Positions 59,766-64,000 of a stretch of DNA of 64,000 bases are shown here, piece after piece. Source of the stretch: Paulinella micropora (lineage: Eukaryota; Cercozoa; Imbricatea; Euglyphida); NCBI GenBank assembly GCA_009731375.1, contig BJOX01000138.1, positions 401,287 through 465,286 of the forward strand, in the 5' to 3' direction. Positions within the stretch are counted from its first letter, which is position 1, and each line of letters begins with the position of its first letter. The translations under genes were made by a program, and so were the position numbers. The notes beneath the pieces were generated by a model, which worked only from the letters and a program-made list of their open reading frames with translations, was not told the DNA's origin and did not search any database.

Positions 59766-59820
59766 GTAGTATTGGATGCTTATGGCTTTGAAAGCTATGC
59801 CACGCCCCATAGATTAAACA

Positions 59821-59865
<45 letters not shown>

Positions 59866-59866
59866 C

Positions 59867-59934
<68 letters not shown>

Positions 59935-59955
59935 GTCTGTCTATCTGTCTATCTG

Positions 59956-60008
<53 letters not shown>

Positions 60009-60046
60009 ATATCGATCTATCTATCTATCTATCTGTCTATCTATCT

Positions 60047-60135
<89 letters not shown>

Positions 60136-60140
60136 ATCTA
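59766..60140. repeat. (TATC)-tailed repeat copy plus a very long (TATC)n array
   Basis: GGATGCTTATG and onward (59,774-59,818) runs straight into a (TATC)n/(TGTC)n array of about 320 bp. Confidence 0.85.
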
Positions 60141-60219
60141 TCCATCCATCCATCCTCTCATCCATAGGCCAAGCCACCTCCTTCGCGTCTCAACCATGTC
60201 CTCGCCGCGCTGGTCCACT

Positions 60220-60255
60220 ACCTACCTACCTATCTACCAACCTATCTTATCTATC

Positions 60256-60322
<67 letters not shown>

Positions 60323-60372
60323 CCTATCTATCTGTCTATCTATCTATCTGTCTGTCTGCCTGCCTATCTATC
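60220..60372. repeat. (TATC)n microsatellite with variants
   Basis: Imperfect left edge (CTACCTACC), long perfect core, TGTC/TGCC variants at the right edge. Confidence 0.9.
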
Positions 60373-60465
60373 TCGCTCTGTGTCGTTTATTTTTGCCAGG
60401 CCTTCTGCCTTGTCATGGGCATCTGGAGCTATTTTATTTATATCGCAGTCACTGAACCTACAGGT

Positions 60466-60466
60466 C

Positions 60467-60532
<66 letters not shown>

Positions 60533-60620
60533 AACTCCAACCCGCTGCCCAATCACCCTCGGGTGGCTGGGTGGAATGGATGCTTATGTCTTGGGATATG
60601 CAGAGCTGATAGACCAAACA

Positions 60621-60680
<60 letters not shown>

Positions 60681-60702
60681 GATCGATCGATCGATCGATC
60701 GA
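60466..60702. repeat. (TATC)n array, (TATC)-tailed repeat copy, second (TATC)n array ending in (GATC)n
   Basis: Repeat body 60,536-60,620 (GGGTGGAATGGATGCTTATG, then GATATGCAGAGCTGATAGAC) is nearly the same as 61,366-61,450 and runs into a tetranucleotide array. Confidence 0.8.
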
Positions 60703-60893
60703 TACGGGGGGCTAGGCACGCGGGGCAAGCCTTAAGCTATGTCTTGCTCGCACATCCACATCCCCCTTACAGCCCTGCCCAGCTGTGTTTTCTGGATTTA
60801 TCGCAGCTGGTCCAGCGTGACTGGCCAGGGCTGACGACTACCCTCCGTGGGCCCTTGATACACTCTCAAACTGTTCGGGAAAGCCCTAAGAGC

Positions 60894-61290
60894 CTTCGAT
60901 ACCGCGGCCTGCGGGAAACCGCAAGGCAGCAGGCGAGGTAACGCTCGTCGGATGGTAAAAACTCGAAGGATATGGCCGCGCAGGGAATAATGGGTGACCC
61001 GCAGCCAAGTCCCTTCTTGTGAGGCTACCCCGCGCACGGCTCTTAATCGGTTGACTACCGCTGCTCCGCTAAGCGGACCCGGTAGTCATCCGTCGCCGCT
61101 GTCCAGTGGTAGCCTGGCAAATGTGAAAGGTTCAGAGACTAGACGGGAGTGGGATGTTCCTGTGTGCGGGTAGGCACATAAGCAGGGAGATCTTAAGGTA
61201 TAGTCCGTCCGCCGCGAAAGTGGTCGCCTTGGATGAAGCTCGAGGGTTGGTGTACCCCTTGGGCCCGAGCCTTAGCGGGGCACGTGAACG
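60894..61290 (+). ncRNA. Group I intron-like ribozyme, copy 2, with complete core
   Basis: Shows the four classical core elements in order: P, CTGCGGGAAACCGC (60,909); Q, ACCCGCAGCCAAGTCCC (60,997); R, GGTTCAGAGACTAGACGGG (61,129); S, AAGGTATAGTCCGTCC (61,195). These match the Tetrahymena-type (IC1) pattern GCGGGAAA, CGCAGCCAAG, TTCAGAGACTA and ATAGTCC. GC-rich stems lie between them (CCGCTAAGCGGACC). Exact ends are uncertain: P1 should lie in about 60,800-60,890, and the 3' end past 61,220. It is not embedded in recognisable rRNA sequence. Confidence 0.72.
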
Positions 61291-61365
61291 TGTCTGGAAT
61301 CAGTCCCAGCCCTCCAGCCAGGGAGGGTTCAGACTGCATAAATTCTAAGCTTAGTGCTCTTTCCC

Positions 61366-61503
61366 AGCCCGCTACCCAGTCGCCTATTGGCGGCGGGGTG
61401 GAATGGATGCCTATGTCTTCGGATATGCAGAGCTGATAGACCAAACATATCTATCTGTCTATCTATCTAACAGTCGGATATGCAGCGTTGATAGAAACAT
61501 ATC

Positions 61504-61546
<43 letters not shown>

Positions 61547-61560
61547 GTCTATCTATCTCT
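61366..61560. repeat. (TATC)-tailed repeat copies and arrays
   Basis: Body 61,366-61,450 matches 60,536-60,620. A shortened second copy (GATATGCAGCGTTGATAGA) at about 61,475-61,500 also ends in (TATC)n. Confidence 0.75.
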
Positions 61561-61615
61561 TGCCTCGATTGTCCTCACATCCAGCTGCGTGCCTTTCCTT
61601 CCCTGGCCTGTGAGT

Positions 61616-61616
<1 letters not shown>

Positions 61617-61657
<41 letters not shown>

Positions 61658-61699
61658 CAGATAGACAGATGGACAGATTGACAGATTGATTGATTGATT

Positions 61700-61773
<74 letters not shown>
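61617..61773. repeat. (GATA)n microsatellite with GATT/GACA variants
   Basis: Inverted in orientation relative to neighbouring arrays. TTTCCT(T)(C)CCTGGCCTG flanks occur on both sides. Confidence 0.9.
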
Positions 61774-61774
<1 letters not shown>

Positions 61775-62170
61775 GTCTGTGGTTAATCTCTTTCCTGGCC
61801 TGAGATCGTTGATGATTTCTGTGTATCCTTTCCTGGCCTGTGCTGTGGGTAGGTTCCTCTAACACCTCCTCTTCGGATTCTTCCTCGGCTGACGGGAGGT
61901 TGGCGGACGCAGGCTTTTGGCGCGAAAAAGCCAGTCAGCATGGTCCGGGGTTCGGTCCGGCCGGACTGGCGATTAAGAAATGGGGGCAGCAGCTCGGGCG
62001 TCAACTGCTGAAGCGGTTTGACAGCTGAGCAGCTCGTGAACCAAGAACCTTCCCTAGCTGCTCAGCTGCTGCTCAAGCAGTTGAAGCTGCCAGTCGTGAC
62101 CACAGACCCCTTCAACGTGTATCTGCAAGCTTGGAAGGGGTCTGAGTGGAGGCTAGGGAGGCGACGCTGT
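61774..62170 (+). other. GC-rich stretch, possible exon or element remnant
   Basis: A plus-strand frame to TGA at 62,026-62,028 encodes a Ser-rich segment then [15 protein letters not shown] and LAIKKWGQQLGRQLLKRF. A splice-like pyrimidine tract precedes it, but no family is recognised. Non-coding GC-rich sequence follows. Confidence 0.25.
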
Positions 62171-63060
62171 GCATTTTGTTTCTAGACAGCGTTCTTTGTA
62201 TATAATCAATCGTATCAATTTTTACGCAAACATTTTTAATAAGAGAATACTTGCCACTAGTAGAAAAAAGTGGGAAGCGTCATAACAGATCAAATAGTAC
62301 TGCTTTGTCACGTAGTAATCGTATTTAATTCATTTTCTTAAAAGAATGTTAGTAATAGACTCTCAGCTACCGTCTGTAACTTGTCACTGTATTGATCTTT
62401 ATCTTAAGCTTCCCACTGGCATCATATCCCAACGAGTGGCATTTTCTCTATATATGTTATTACGGGCGACATTCAAATTGTCCACTGAACTTTAATATAA
62501 AAAGTTAAATCTATATAAAAAGTTAAACTTGTATAAAAACTTAAATTTATATAAAAATTTAAATTTTTATACTTGAAAAAGTTAGACGTACTGTTGACGA
62601 CGTTCAAGTGGGGGAAAAAAAAAATATTTTTTCAGATTTTGGTTGGAATCTGGATTTTGGTTGAGAAATCCGTTTTTGATTGGAATCTAGATTTTGATCA
62701 AAAAATAAAAATTATATAATACTATGATTTATATTAATAAATATTAATATGATGTTAATAAATATTGTAATAACACCGGAGGCAGAATTAAAAAGACTCA
62801 TGATTCAAAACTTCAGGATATTAATAAAACAAGGTAACACTGAATGACATTATTAGTATTAATATTCAATTAAATTTTTGTCAATATTTATATTAATATT
62901 ATTAATATGACATTAAATTAAATACAGCAATGAGTTTATGATCGAAAGTATCAATACTTGATATTATTATAATTGTAATGCCCCCAACGATAGCTCGTAA
63001 AAAGTCGGTAATACAACCAAACACAGTCACCAAAAGATGAGAATGATGTCTCGTTATATT
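62171..63060. other. AT-rich non-coding stretch
   Basis: No gene seen. Four imperfect tandem copies of a unit of about 17 bp (TATAAAAAGTTAAATCTA) lie at about 62,497-62,575, and a short repeated ATTTTGGTTGGAATC at about 62,635-62,700. Confidence 0.6.
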
Positions 63061-63571
63061 AGCTCAGTGAAGCCAAAAAGGAAAACTGCAACAGACCAGG
63101 AATAAAATGGCATCAGGTCCAATCCGGACAAATAATACTGAAAAACAAGCTGGTGCACCTGTCACCAGGAAAAGGTACTTTTTACCGGCTATCCGGGGGG
63201 TGATGCCTACAGTACACCCTCCCGATTTTATGACGGAAATAGCATTTTCGTCATACACCTTCTGATTTCTTTCTGCAAATGGTATGCGCTCTGGAGTCAT
63301 GCCACACAGCGCATCGACCCACGGATAGACGCTACAAGACGTTAAATATATCCTCATACTGCACGTCAAAGCGGATTCTCCAGCCATTCTTGTAGATTTT
63401 TGAACTCCTACCCCTCAATCTCTCTTTTTTTTTTTTTTTTTTTTTCTCGGCAGTATGTCAAGAACAAACGTACTATTAATAAAAAAATACAAGCAACGTG
63501 GTGCTGTAGTACGATTCCCCCTTTGATCTCCTTCTTCTTCTTATCATTATCATTATTATTATTATTATTCA

Positions 63572-63632
<61 letters not shown>

Positions 63633-63817
63633 TGGGAGTACATAGGCCATCGGTCCCTTTCCATGGGCTGATTGGTATAAAGCTCCTAGAGTAATGTTCT
63701 ATGCCGTCACTTCCTTTATTCCACCGATTGATGTGGAGACTTTCCTTATGGAATGGAGGACTGGATGCACATGGCCTTTTGGCTCAGCAATTGGCAGACG
63801 ATACATACATACATACA

Positions 63818-63853
<36 letters not shown>

Positions 63854-63927
63854 GTTCGTACTCCCCTCGCGGGTGAGACGATGGAGGCACATGTGCAGAA
63901 ATGCATTCGCCATTGACTGAGAAGCAC

Positions 63928-63969
<42 letters not shown>

Positions 63970-64000
63970 GGAGGGGTGCACAGTATGGCACCCCACGGGA
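63061..64000. other. Non-coding flank with homopolymer and (ATT)n arrays
   Basis: T-run 63,424-63,445; (ATT)n at about 63,546-63,632, 63,817-63,852 and 63,929-63,969. Sequences between the arrays look like short retroelement 3' ends with (ATT)n tails. A minus-strand frame 63,387-63,064 has no recognisable domain. Confidence 0.6.

Noticed and set aside
59547-61400. Possible rRNA gene fragment around the group I-like sequences
   Set aside because: I found no conserved rRNA sequence on either side; only the intron core elements are recognisable.

Overview
The window is eukaryotic nuclear DNA. It has spliceosomal introns with GT..AG ends, decayed transposons of several classes, long microsatellites and assembly N-gaps. 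I cannot name the host. Nothing here is a recognisable conserved host gene; almost every supported feature belongs to a mobile element or an integrated virus.

Left flank (1-14,483). A decayed copia-type LTR retrotransposon lies on the minus strand (1-1,476). A decayed Helitron follows on the plus strand (about 1,504-8,569), with an HUH Rep nuclease, a PIF1-like helicase, two RING fingers and a duplicated C-terminal domain. A hAT-type DNA transposon comes next (about 9,053-14,303), with imperfect terminal inverted repeats and a multi-exon transposase gene on the minus strand whose introns are full of microsatellites.

Centre (14,484-55,443). This is the main feature. A 40.9-kb insertion is bounded by one 6-bp direct repeat (ATCCAC at 14,484-14,489 and 55,438-55,443) and a 68-bp terminal inverted repeat that folds into a hairpin. 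Inside are two complete Polinton/adintovirus-like genomes of about 20 kb, in the same orientation and nearly collinear. Each has a retroviral-type integrase, FtsK/HerA-type packaging ATPase, adenain-like cysteine protease, penton and major capsid proteins, another structural protein, class-3 lipase, protein-primed family B DNA polymerase, and a long phage-like fibre ending in an S74 chaperone. They meet at about 34,580, where the palindromic termini have been lost. Unit 1 (left) is broken in at least ten genes and carries a 1.66-kb inversion. Unit 2 (right) is almost entirely open but interrupted by N-gaps. The units carry clearly different polymerases. Unit 2 has a gene with two short spliceosomal introns. 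Several structural genes are preceded by hairpins that abut the start codon, and several genes end in perfect hairpins.

Right flank (55,444-64,000). The 3' end of a LINE-like element runs into an (ACT)n tail. After it come a 90-bp minisatellite, very long (TATC)n, (TACATA)n, (GAA)n and (ATT)n arrays, a repeat family ending in (TATC)n, and two copies (one truncated) of a group I intron-like ribozyme with recognisable P, Q, R and S core elements.

How the viral genes would work together: PolB copies the linear genome; the capsid proteins, protease and ATPase build and fill an icosahedral particle; the fibre, and in unit 1 a discoidin-like domain, would bind the cell surface; the lipase may open a membrane; the integrase inserts the DNA with a 6-bp duplication. 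These roles are inferred from the families.
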